Shown here: piece after piece, positions 8,799 through 17,733 of the stretch
Numbering within the stretch: position 1 is the first letter of the stretch
How the letters are laid out: every line of letters starts with the position of its first letter
Assembly (NCBI RefSeq): GCF_014192335.1
Contig: NZ_JACHXU010000015.1
Location: 167,156-231,155, forward strand
DNA: 64,000 nt
Direction: 5' to 3'
Source: Aporhodopirellula rubra
GTDB taxonomy: Bacteria; Planctomycetota; Planctomycetia; Pirellulales; Pirellulaceae
Position numbers and translations under genes: made by a program
Notes under the pieces: model-generated
Seen by the model: the letters and a program-made list of their open reading frames with translations, nothing else
Told to the model about the DNA's origin: nothing
Database searches by the model: none

Positions 8799-10142
8799 AT
8801 GAAGCTTAGTAAATTAGCCCTGATCGCAGCCGTTGCATGCGGAATCAACGCACACAACCTGACCACTGCGACTGCAAACGATATCAACATGGTTTCCTTC
8901 TGCGAAACCAGCTGCGACTGCGGCGAGCCAGTATGCGGGTGCGAACCAGTATGCTGCGATCCAGGTTGCGACGACGGCTCGTGCTGCGAACCAGAATGCG
9001 GCTGCGAAATCGCATGCTGCGACGACACCTCCTGCTGCGATGGCGGATGTGACAGCGGTTGTGCTGCCACTAGCTGCCTCGATGACCTCGCAGGCGGTTG
9101 CCTCGACGACCCATGCTCGCTCTTCGGCGACATCGGACACGGAATCACCGTCGGTGGATGGGCCAGCATCGGCTATCACAGCAAAGCAGTGCCTTTGTTC
9201 AACAGCCGTGCAGATGAAGTTCAACTCCACCAAGCATGGTTGTACGCAGAGAAAGCCATCGACACCTCGAACGGTTTCGACATCGGTGGTCGCCTCGACT
9301 ACATCTATGGTACCGACGGACCTGACACTCAGTCGTTCGGTATCAACAACGACCACTGGGACAACGGCTGGGACAACGGTGGTGACTACGGTCACGCCCT
9401 TCCTCAAGCCTACGTCGAAGCCGGTTACGGAGACCTGTCGGTCAAACTCGGACACTTCTACACCATCATCGGATGGGAAGTTGTTGGAGCTCCTGACAAC
9501 TTCTTCTACAGCCACGCTTACACGATGTACAACAGCGAGCCCTTCACCCACACCGGTGCATTGGCAACCTACAACGCATCGGACGATCTGTCGGTCTACG
9601 GCGGATGGGTCACTGGCTGGGACAGCGGCTTCGAAAACAACGGCGACGCGTTCCTCGGTGGTGCGTCGATGGGTCTGTGTGACGGTTTGACGATGACCTA
9701 CGCAACCGTCTTCGGTCGCTTCGGCGAAGACAAGACTGGTGGCGGAGACTCCGAACGCGGCTACATGCACTCGATCGTGTTCGACTATGCCGTCAGCGAC
9801 AACTTGGAATACATCTTCCAAAGCGACTACCTCGACACCGAAGACGCCGCTGGTGCAACCTCACGCAGCACGTTCGGCATCAACCAGTACCTCCTTTACA
9901 CCCTCAGCGACAAATTGGCGCTGGGCGGACGTTTCGAATGGTACGACGCCAACGAAGGCATCTACAACTCCGACAACGACATCTACGCATTGACGACTGG
10001 CTTGAACATCAAGCCTCACTCGAACGTCATCATGCGTCCTGAAATCCGCTGGGATTGGGTCGATGGCGACTCCACCGGAATTCTGGAAGATGACGCCGAC
10101 GATCAGTTCACCTTCGGATTCGACACGATCTTCTTGTTCTAA
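8799..10142 (+). CDS. Outer-membrane beta-barrel porin with Cys-rich N-terminal domain
   Basis: 447-residue exported protein. A signal peptide (MKLSKLALIAAVACGINA) is followed by about 60 residues packed with Cys, Gly, Asp and Glu, including many CC and CxC patterns (for example CDCGEPVCGCEPVCC). From about residue 115 the protein becomes a repetitive beta-strand pattern rich in Gly, Tyr, Trp and Asp (HGITVGGWASIGYHSK, EAGYGDLSVKLGHFYTIIGWE) and ends in FGFDTIFLF with a terminal Phe, as outer-membrane barrels do. It resembles the planctomycete putative beta-barrel porin-2 family (BBP2). The ATG at 8799 is chosen because it has GGAGA six bases upstream and starts the signal peptide; the frame is open upstream to 8532. 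Likely general diffusion porin. The Cys head could form disulfides or bind metal at the cell surface (inference). A strong terminator follows, so it is probably monocistronic. Confidence 0.85.
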   Translation: MKLSKLALIAAVACGINAHNLTTATANDINMVSFCETSCDCGEPVCGCEPVCCDPGCDDGSCCEPECGCEIACCDDTSCCDGGCDSGCAATSCLDDLAGGCLDDPCSLFGDIGHGITVGGWASIGYHSKAVPLFNSRADEVQLHQAWLYAEKAIDTSNGFDIGGRLDYIYGTDGPDTQSFGINNDHWDNGWDNGGDYGHALPQAYVEAGYGDLSVKLGHFYTIIGWEVVGAPDNFFYSHAYTMYNSEPFTHTGALATYNASDDLSVYGGWVTGWDSGFENNGDAFLGGASMGLCDGLTMTYATVFGRFGEDKTGGGDSERGYMHSIVFDYAVSDNLEYIFQSDYLDTEDAAGATSRSTFGINQYLLYTLSDKLALGGRFEWYDANEGIYNSDNDIYALTTGLNIKPHSNVIMRPEIRWDWVDGDSTGILEDDADDQFTFGFDTIFLF

Positions 10143-10171
10143 TCGATCCGCAGATCTCTAGAACCCGCTTG

Positions 10172-10207
10172 CCGTCCGGTTGCTCTCGAGCGACCGGACG
10201 GTTTTTT
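10172..10207 (+). terminator. Rho-independent terminator of the porin gene
   Basis: Perfect 9-bp stem CCGTCCGGT/ACCGGACGG with a 12-base loop, followed directly by TTTTTT, 30 bases after the porin stop codon. Textbook intrinsic terminator. Confidence 0.93.
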
Positions 10208-10614
10208 CATGCGCGGTCGCACTTCGTACGAAATGCTCTCCACCCCCTTGGGGCAGCCCGCTCGTCGAGAGCCCGCTTGTCGAGAGCCAGTCCGCTGCGG
10301 AAACCGGCGTGTAGCGGAAACACGCGTCCGATGGACCGGACATGATTGCCGCGTCGAGCGATGAACACCGTGTTTTGCGTTATTTTCCGCTTCTTCGCTG
10401 GTTCGGTGATGCTGAATTTGCCGGTCGAGCCAGGCTCGCTGTCCGCCTGCCGGCTGTAAAAAGCATATAAGCGATACATCACGTCTTCTGGGCGTCGTCC
10501 CCTCCCTGCGACAGTCGATCGTAGCGAGAAAACAATCCTATACGGTGAGCTACACTAGGGGGTCTGGGGAATTGATACCTAGACGAATTGGTTGCTTGCG
10601 GCTAAGAACTCGTT
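10208..10614. other. Intergenic region upstream of the lipopeptide synthetase locus
   Basis: About 400 bp between the porin terminator and the first synthetase, so the promoter of the lipopeptide locus should lie here. I see no confident -35/-10 pair. It contains a tandem 15-bp direct repeat with one mismatch, CCCGCTCGTCGAGAG (10257-10271) and CCCGCTTGTCGAGAG (10272-10286), and a small hairpin GCGTGT...ACACGC (10307-10325). No gene supported. Confidence 0.4.
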
Positions 10615-13600
10615 TTGGTCGCACCGGATAGCCCCCTCAATAAACAATGGCTCGTGGACTACGAAACTGGAATCCAATCGTCGACTCAAGTGTCCGGAAT
10701 ATGGACGCGTGGTGGTCCTCCACCGACGGAATCGTCGACGCTGATTCATTTCTGCCGATTTCACGCGTGCGGTAAATCCGCCGATTCGCCTGCGTTCACG
10801 CATGTCCTGGGCGAACCCGGCGACCACGACCGATTGAGTTTCGCTCAACTGGATGAACGTGCCCGCGCGATCGCGTCTGAAATTCAGGCTCGAGGCGGAG
10901 TGGGAAAGCCCGTCCTGATCGTACTGGACCCAGGGTCCGACTATGCCGCGTCGTTGTTCGCATGCATGTACGCCCGCGCGATCGCCGTGCCGATCTACCC
11001 TCCACAAATGCTGCGGCTGCAACACACGCTGCCACGCCTCAAAGCGGTCATCGAAAATACCGGCGCCAAATTGATGTTGAGCGACCGAGCCACGATCGGC
11101 GAATCGCTCAGCAGCCTTTGGCAAATGCCCGAAAGCGGCGCAATCGCGGTCGATGAAATCTCACCAGAGGCCGCTTCCCTGTGGGATGGACGATTACCCG
11201 AACCCGATGATGTCGCAGTATTGCAATACACCTCGGGATCGACGGGAAACCCTCGCGGCGTCGTCCTGACGCATCGAATCCTGCTCAGCAATCTGCATGC
11301 GATTGTCGAGCACATTCACTTTGAGGGTGCCCGCAGCGTCCAGTGGGTGCCCCCCTATCACGATATGGGACTGATCGGCGGCATCTTGTTGCCGATTTAT
11401 CGCGGTGTCGAAACCGTGATCATCTCGCCGACCGATTTCGTCCGCAGCCCGTTACTGTGGCTTCGCTGCATCGACTACTACAACGGTTCGAGTAACGGCG
11501 CTCCTAATTTCGGGTACGAACTCTGCGTTCGACGAATCGACCACTCCGAGTGCGAAGGTCTCGATCTGAGTTCATGGAAGGTTGCCGTTGCCGGGGCCGA
11601 ACCCGTGCGTGCGTCGACTCTCCGTCGTTTCGAAGAAAAGTTTGCACGATACGGATTCGATTCGACCACGTTCAGCCCCGCGTTTGGAATGGCTGAAACT
11701 ACCGTGATGATGACGGGTTCACCGTTGGGCGAACGCTACAAAACGTTTGATGTCGATGCGCAGGCGTTGCGTTTGGGTCACGTCATTACAAACCCAGTCT
11801 CCGCCGATCGCACCAGCCAATCCAAACCGTTCACTCAGGAACTCGTCAGCTCGGGAATCCCGGTCGAAGGGATGGAATACGAGATCGTCGATCCCGAAAC
11901 CTACCACGCTCTGCCCGACGGCCAAATCGGAGAAATATGGGCTCGAGGTGGTTCGGTTGCCGCAGGTTACTGGAACGACGCAGAGGCAACCGAAAGAACC
12001 TTTCACGCTAAACTCGCATCGACCACGCATTGCCACGGCAAACCCTCCGCCGTCGGCCAAACTCGTTACCTCCGAACCGGAGATCTCGCCGCTCGAGTTG
12101 ACGGACAACTCATCGTCACCGGCCGGCTCAAAGAACTGATCATTGTCGCGGGAAGAAACTTCTACCCGCACGACATCGAACAGATCGTCCAATCGACCAG
12201 TGAAGCGTTCAAGCCTGACACGGGCACTGCGATCGGTATCGATATCGACGACAGCGAAGAAATGGTGGTCATCCAGGAACTGTGGAGGCCGCGAAAGTTC
12301 TCTCCCGAAGAGCTCCTCAAGAACGTTGTCGCGGCAATCGCTGAAAAGGCGCAAGTCACCCCACATGCAATCGTCTTGGTCCGCAGCGGCTCGTTACCCA
12401 AAACCTCCAGCGGCAAGCTTCAACGCACCGATACGAAGGAGATGTTCCTTAAAGGGGAACTGACTGAGATCGCACGATGGCAAGCGGGCAACACGGCAAC
12501 CTCAACACCCAAACCGTTTGAGGCACCCGCGACCGAATCCGAAAAAACGATCGCATCGATTTGGTCCTCAATCCTTGGAGTAGAGTCCGTCAGCGGCAAC
12601 GATGACTTCTTCCATCTCGGTGGAAGCTCGCTGCTGATCGCACAAATGCTGACCGAAGTCGGCGAACGCTACTCCGTTTCGATCCCGATGACAGCGATCT
12701 TCCGCAACCCGACTCTCAAAGAGTTCGCTGCTGTTGTTGACGCCGAAGAGGACCGTGACCGCTCGGCACTCGAAATCAGTCGCACGAACACGGCGCCCGA
12801 CGAACCGCACTCGCTCTCGTCTGCCCAACAACGTTTCTGGTTGCTCGATCAACTCGGCCAGACCAACGCGTTCGTCCATGTCCCGGTCACCATCCATCTC
12901 GAGCAAGCGATCGACCGCGACCGCCTCGCCGAGGCGTGCCACCGTGTGATCAGTAAACACGCGATGCTGAGAATGCGGTTCGTTGACTCGGATCAAGAAC
13001 CAACCCAATTCATCGGCGAATCGAACAGTATCGAGATTCACGACTTGAATGTGATGTGCTCCAACGCATCCGATCTGAAATCATTCGACGAAGCGTTGGA
13101 TCGTTTCATTCGTGAGCCGATGGATCTGACTCAAGCACCTCTGATGCGTGTCGCGTTGTCCCAATGTCCGGATGGCCGAAGCCGCATCGACCTCGTGCTG
13201 CACCATCTTGTTTGTGACGCGAGCAGTCTGCAAACACTGATCAGTGATCTAGCCCGTTCGTTTGACACGACCACCGAATCAGTAGCCTGCGAGACCGACG
13301 ATACGGCTCTTCGTTACGTGGATTTTGCGGAATGGGATCGCGGTTCAGCGCATCGCGAATTGATGCAAACGCGAGTCGCCTACTGGCAACAACGACTCGC
13401 CGCGATGCCCCCGGAGTTGAATCTCCCGCGTGCAGAAACACGTCACAGCGATGAACGATCAACAACCGCGTCACCCGCATCAACCAAAGTCGCCGCATCG
13501 GTCGCCGCCAAAATCGAACAGATTGCGATTGAACGCGGACTGACGCCGTCGATGGTCTATCTCACTGCGTTTCAATCAGTGCTCGCTCGATATGGCGGAA

Positions 13601-15954
13601 GCAACGATTTTGGGATTACGATCCCAACATCCAATCGTCCGTCTTCACGTCTCAACGAGATTGTCGGATGCTTCGTCAATCCGATCATCTATCGTGCCCA
13701 GGTCGACCAGAACGAGTCTGTAGCGAACGCACTGGAGCAAACTCGCGAACACCTGTTGTCCGATCTCGAGCACGCTGACGTGCCGTTTCAAGACGTTGTC
13801 TCGGCTATCGATCAAGTCCGCGACATATCGCGGATGCCGCTGTCGCAGGTGATGTTCCTCTATCAACCGCCTTTTGATTCGATCGAACGTTTGGGTGACG
13901 CTGCCGTTGCCTCGGTTCGTCCCGGCTACTCCGCGGTGACCGCTTATGATGTGTCGCTAGTCGTTCATCCAGGCGACGAAACCGAAATGTCGATGGTTGC
14001 CGGAGAGAACGTATCGACGGACCTCGTGCAACGGATGCTCACTTCACTCAACGAAGTTCTCGAACAGATCACCGACGCTTCGCTCGCCAAACAATCGATT
14101 GCCGGCCTAACAATTCCTTCGAGCACCGAACGTGATTTGATCGAGGCTGCCTCGCACGCAAAGGCACTCACCGAGGCGACGACGGACAATCTGATCCAGC
14201 GACTCCGCTCGCACGCTGAACGCACTCCCGATCGCATCGCCATCAGCGACGATCACGCCTCGTTCAGCTATCGAGAGATTGATCGTAAAAGCGACCACAT
14301 CGCAATGGCGTTGATCGCGGACGGCCTAGAGACCGGATCCCTCGTCGGCGTTGGAATGTCTCGCAGTGCGGACGCCATCACCGCGATTCTTGGGATTTGG
14401 AAAGCGGGTGCCGGATACGTGCCGGTGGATCCTTCGCTGCCGATCCATCGACGTGAACAAATCAAATCAGGCGCCGATCTTACCTTCATCATTGACGACA
14501 CAACCTTCGAACGACTCGCGAAATCGTCACTTAAACCATCAACGTCGATCAGCGAACGGCAGCCCGCCCCGAGCGATCTCGCATACGTGATGTTCACATC
14601 CGGTTCGACGGGCACGCCCAAAGGGGTCGCGATCGAACACGGCAGCGTCGCAAACCTACTCGCCTCGTTCGCGGATGAACCGGGATTCACATCGGCAGAT
14701 TCGATGTTGGCGGTGACGACAATGTCATTCGACATCTCGGTCCTTGAGATGTTCCTTCCGATCTGGTGCGGCGGGAAGGTCGATATCACTGCAAACCGAA
14801 TCGGCGAAGATCCCGAATCGGTCATTCGCACGATCACAACGACTCGACCTTCGGTCATTCAGTCGACGCCTTCCGCATTTCGGATGCTGATGTCGGCCGG
14901 TTGGCGTCCCGATCCGATGACACGATTGTTGTGTGGCGGCGAACCGTTAATGCCCGATCTGGCTTTCGATTTGCTCTCGACGGGTTGCGAGCTTTGGAAC
15001 GTCTACGGACCGACCGAAACGACCGTTTGGTCAACAATTACTCGTATCGAGTCCCCCGACGAAATCAGCATCGGGCGTCCGATCGCGGGCACAACCTGCC
15101 GCGTCGTTGACCGCGACGGAAACGTAGTTCCGATCGGGGTTGCGGGTGAACTGCAAATTGGCGGACTCGGGGTCGCTCGTGGTTACTTCGGGGATGCAGA
15201 GCAAACGCGTTCCCGATTCATCAGTATCGACGAGGAACGTTTTTACCAAACTGGCGACCAAGTCCGACGTTCACTCAACGGTAACCTAGAGTTTCTCGCG
15301 AGGAATGATCGACAGGTCAAACTCCGTGGGTTCCGGGTTGAGCTAGACGAAATCGAATCCGCACTTCAGCGGTGCCATGGGATCGATCGAGCTGCCGTGG
15401 TGCTCTGTTGTAACGATTCTACCGGTGGTGATCGACTGATCGCGTTTTGCTCGGGCTCGAGCGATGACGCGGCCGTACGTTCCGAACTGGCAGATCGACT
15501 ACCTGACTACATGATCCCGGCGACGATCCAGTGGCTCGATGAGTTACCGCAAACGCCCGCCGGGAAAACGGACTACCGATCACTCCCAACGAATTCGATC
15601 GAACCACTCGAATCCCAAACATCTCCACCCCAGACGCCATTGGAATCCGCCTTGGCCGAAGTGTGGTGCGAAGTCCTCGAATGCGAAGCGATTGGTCGCG
15701 ATGACCACTTTTTCGACCTCGGTGGGAACTCATTGATGGCGGCACAGTTGTTCGCACGGCTTCGCCAGCGGTTGGACATTAACTTACCACTTCGAGAAAT
15801 TTACACACGACCGACAATTGCGATGATGGCCAGCGCTATCGTCATGCATCAAGCAGAAACGGACGCTGATGACCTATCGGACATGCTCGCAACGATTGAC
15901 TCACTTTCGGATGACGAGGTGATGCGGGCACTCGACGGCAATAACCAATCCTGA
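10615..15954 (+). CDS. Lipopeptide synthetase 1: FAAL-ACP-C-A-PCP
   Basis: 1779-residue hybrid initiation module. Order: fatty acyl-AMP ligase (about 45-600; YTSGSTGNPRG, PPYHDMGLIGGILLP, and the late IIVAGRNFYPHDIE typical of FAALs); acyl carrier (FFHLGGSSLL, phosphopantetheine Ser672); condensation domain (about 725-1155) with HHLVCDA at His863-His864, where Ala replaces the usual Gly of HHxxxDG; adenylation domain (about 1185-1660; FTSGSTGTPKG, NVYGPTETT, YQTGD); and peptidyl carrier (FFDLGGNSL, Ser1706). It should activate a fatty acid as acyl-adenylate, load it on the ACP and condense it with an amino acid. My manual specificity code, DILQLGVVWK, is close to the glycine signature DILQLGLIWK that I recall. 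The start is uncertain: TTG at 10615 follows an in-frame stop, with GTG at 10654 or 10690 as alternatives. The flavoprotein gene starts 21 bases after the stop. Confidence 0.93.
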   Translation: MVAPDSPLNKQWLVDYETGIQSSTQVSGIWTRGGPPPTESSTLIHFCRFHACGKSADSPAFTHVLGEPGDHDRLSFAQLDERARAIASEIQARGGVGKPVLIVLDPGSDYAASLFACMYARAIAVPIYPPQMLRLQHTLPRLKAVIENTGAKLMLSDRATIGESLSSLWQMPESGAIAVDEISPEAASLWDGRLPEPDDVAVLQYTSGSTGNPRGVVLTHRILLSNLHAIVEHIHFEGARSVQWVPPYHDMGLIGGILLPIYRGVETVIISPTDFVRSPLLWLRCIDYYNGSSNGAPNFGYELCVRRIDHSECEGLDLSSWKVAVAGAEPVRASTLRRFEEKFARYGFDSTTFSPAFGMAETTVMMTGSPLGERYKTFDVDAQALRLGHVITNPVSADRTSQSKPFTQELVSSGIPVEGMEYEIVDPETYHALPDGQIGEIWARGGSVAAGYWNDAEATERTFHAKLASTTHCHGKPSAVGQTRYLRTGDLAARVDGQLIVTGRLKELIIVAGRNFYPHDIEQIVQSTSEAFKPDTGTAIGIDIDDSEEMVVIQELWRPRKFSPEELLKNVVAAIAEKAQVTPHAIVLVRSGSLPKTSSGKLQRTDTKEMFLKGELTEIARWQAGNTATSTPKPFEAPATESEKTIASIWSSILGVESVSGNDDFFHLGGSSLLIAQMLTEVGERYSVSIPMTAIFRNPTLKEFAAVVDAEEDRDRSALEISRTNTAPDEPHSLSSAQQRFWLLDQLGQTNAFVHVPVTIHLEQAIDRDRLAEACHRVISKHAMLRMRFVDSDQEPTQFIGESNSIEIHDLNVMCSNASDLKSFDEALDRFIREPMDLTQAPLMRVALSQCPDGRSRIDLVLHHLVCDASSLQTLISDLARSFDTTTESVACETDDTALRYVDFAEWDRGSAHRELMQTRVAYWQQRLAAMPPELNLPRAETRHSDERSTTASPASTKVAASVAAKIEQIAIERGLTPSMVYLTAFQSVLARYGGSNDFGITIPTSNRPSSRLNEIVGCFVNPIIYRAQVDQNESVANALEQTREHLLSDLEHADVPFQDVVSAIDQVRDISRMPLSQVMFLYQPPFDSIERLGDAAVASVRPGYSAVTAYDVSLVVHPGDETEMSMVAGENVSTDLVQRMLTSLNEVLEQITDASLAKQSIAGLTIPSSTERDLIEAASHAKALTEATTDNLIQRLRSHAERTPDRIAISDDHASFSYREIDRKSDHIAMALIADGLETGSLVGVGMSRSADAITAILGIWKAGAGYVPVDPSLPIHRREQIKSGADLTFIIDDTTFERLAKSSLKPSTSISERQPAPSDLAYVMFTSGSTGTPKGVAIEHGSVANLLASFADEPGFTSADSMLAVTTMSFDISVLEMFLPIWCGGKVDITANRIGEDPESVIRTITTTRPSVIQSTPSAFRMLMSAGWRPDPMTRLLCGGEPLMPDLAFDLLSTGCELWNVYGPTETTVWSTITRIESPDEISIGRPIAGTTCRVVDRDGNVVPIGVAGELQIGGLGVARGYFGDAEQTRSRFISIDEERFYQTGDQVRRSLNGNLEFLARNDRQVKLRGFRVELDEIESALQRCHGIDRAAVVLCCNDSTGGDRLIAFCSGSSDDAAVRSELADRLPDYMIPATIQWLDELPQTPAGKTDYRSLPTNSIEPLESQTSPPQTPLESALAEVWCEVLECEAIGRDDHFFDLGGNSLMAAQLFARLRQRLDINLPLREIYTRPTIAMMASAIVMHQAETDADDLSDMLATIDSLSDDEVMRALDGNNQS

Positions 15955-15975
15955 TTCTTAAACTCGACCTGTGTC

Positions 15976-17733
15976 ATGATCACGCCTTGTAAAGAACGCG
16001 AAATCGACTTCCTCATCATCGGCGCCGGACCGGCCGGGGTGCAGTTGGGCTATTTCATGAAGCGTGCCGGATACGATCATTTGATACTCGAGGCTCATGA
16101 TCGACCGGGCACCTTTCTGGAAAAGTACCCGCGTCACGGCAAACTGTTATCAATCAACAAGATCCACACCGGCTACAGCGACCGCGAGTCACAACTCCGC
16201 TACGACTGGAATTCGCTGTTATGCGACGATGACGAGATGGCATTCGGAAAATACTCCAAAGAGTATTTCCCCAGCACGGAAGACTACGCCCGCTACACTC
16301 GAGACTTCGTTGAACGATTCGATCTCGACATTCAATTCAACACCCGCGTCGAGTCGGTCGAAAAGAAGGACAACGGAGCGGAAGGATATGTCGTTCGCGA
16401 CAATCACGGCACCGTGTATCACGTGCGATGTCTTGTCGTTGCCGTCGGCGTGCAGAAGCCGTACATCCCCGAAATTCCCGGCATCGAACTGACCGAAAAC
16501 TACGCGGAAATGTCGATCGATCCCGACGACTTCGCGGGCCAACGGGTGCTGATTTTGGGCAAAGGCAACTCGGCGTTCGAAACCGCAAACCATCTCATTT
16601 CGGCGACCCGTGTCACTCACTTGTGTAGTCCCAGTCCGATCAAGATGGCCTGGCAAACTCACTTTTTCGGGCACCTCCGCGCCGTTAACAATGACTTCCT
16701 CGACACCTATATCCTCAAGGGTCAGAACTCCGTCCTCGACGCTACCGTGGACAGCATCAAGAAAGTGGACGGAGAGTATCACGTCGAGATCACGTTCACT
16801 CACGCTGAAGGCCAACGCGCTTCGTTAGCCTATGACCGCGTGCTGTGCTGCACCGGATTCAGTTGGGATCCAACCTTCTTTTCCGACAACTGCCGCCCAG
16901 ACATGGCATGCGAAGATCGTTTGCCCGCAATGACGAGCGGATGGGAATCAACCAACTTGCCCGGCGTTTTCTACGCCGGAACGATCACGCAGATCCGTGA
17001 CCTCAAGAAAACCATGTCGAGCGTACTGCACGGATTTCGATTCAACACCGCCGCATTGTTCAACCTGCTGGCCGAACGTTACATGGATGTCCCTTGGCCG
17101 GCGGATTCGTTCGAGTCCACGCCAGAAAACATCGCCGACAAGATTACCGCTCAAGTCAGCTCCGCCGCCGGATTGATGCATCAACCCGGTTTCCTCGGCG
17201 ATTGCCTCGTCGTTGACGACGAAACCGGCACTGCGAACTATCACGCCAATCTCGCCGTCGATTACATCCAAGACAGTCATTTCGCTGACAACCCACATTA
17301 CTACATCATCACGATGGAATATGGCGAGTTTGAAGGCGACATCTTTAACAAACACCGCATTCCTGATGCTGCAAAGGGCTACGACGATGCCTACCTGCAT
17401 CCACGCATACGGCGAATGTGTCGTGGACAACTGATTTCGGAACATCACATTTCGGAGTCTCTCGAAAACGATTGGCGTGTAAACGAACATCCCGGCGAAC
17501 GTCCTCTGATTCGAGCGATTGACTTCATCGGCCAAACCGACGCGACTCGCTATCAGCAAACGCACCGCGATCAATTGCTTCGCTTTCTCAGCGAACAGCT
17601 CGCCGTCGGATCACCGTCAGAATCAGAGATGCCTGCTATCGTCTGCCCCTCTTCCTCCTCAAACGCTTCGGCCAGTCTCCCATCGGCCATACATTCGACA
17701 GGAAACTCATGTCCGATCTCGAGAAACGGCTAG
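15976..17733 (+). CDS. FAD-dependent oxidoreductase, FOXRED2-like, in the lipopeptide locus
   Basis: 585-residue two-dinucleotide-binding flavoprotein. FLIIGAGPAGVQLGYF (about residues 12-27) is the FAD-binding Rossmann motif; VLILGKGNSAFETANHL (about 190-206) is the NAD(P)H-binding motif. The block NKIHTGYSDRESQLRYDWNSLL (given in part: NKIHTGY and RYDWNSLL) recalls eukaryotic FOXRED2 and related flavin monooxygenase-like proteins. In this setting it could hydroxylate, dehydrogenate or otherwise oxidise the acyl-peptide on its carrier or after release; the chemistry is not deducible. The last 25 bases overlap the next synthetase's start (17709), so the two are translationally coupled. The final 45 residues are Ser-rich and look like a linker forced by that overlap. 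Confidence 0.85.
   Translation: MITPCKEREIDFLIIGAGPAGVQLGYFMKRAGYDHLILEAHDRPGTFLEKYPRHGKLLSINKIHTGYSDRESQLRYDWNSLLCDDDEMAFGKYSKEYFPSTEDYARYTRDFVERFDLDIQFNTRVESVEKKDNGAEGYVVRDNHGTVYHVRCLVVAVGVQKPYIPEIPGIELTENYAEMSIDPDDFAGQRVLILGKGNSAFETANHLISATRVTHLCSPSPIKMAWQTHFFGHLRAVNNDFLDTYILKGQNSVLDATVDSIKKVDGEYHVEITFTHAEGQRASLAYDRVLCCTGFSWDPTFFSDNCRPDMACEDRLPAMTSGWESTNLPGVFYAGTITQIRDLKKTMSSVLHGFRFNTAALFNLLAERYMDVPWPADSFESTPENIADKITAQVSSAAGLMHQPGFLGDCLVVDDETGTANYHANLAVDYIQDSHFADNPHYYIITMEYGEFEGDIFNKHRIPDAAKGYDDAYLHPRIRRMCRGQLISEHHISESLENDWRVNEHPGERPLIRAIDFIGQTDATRYQQTHRDQLLRFLSEQLAVGSPSESEMPAIVCPSSSSNASASLPSAIHSTGNSCPISRNG

Noticed and set aside
8814-9821. 335-residue open frame on the - strand
   Set aside because: Antisense to the porin gene; Val/Ala/Cys-rich composition mirrors the porin codons. 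No start context or motif.
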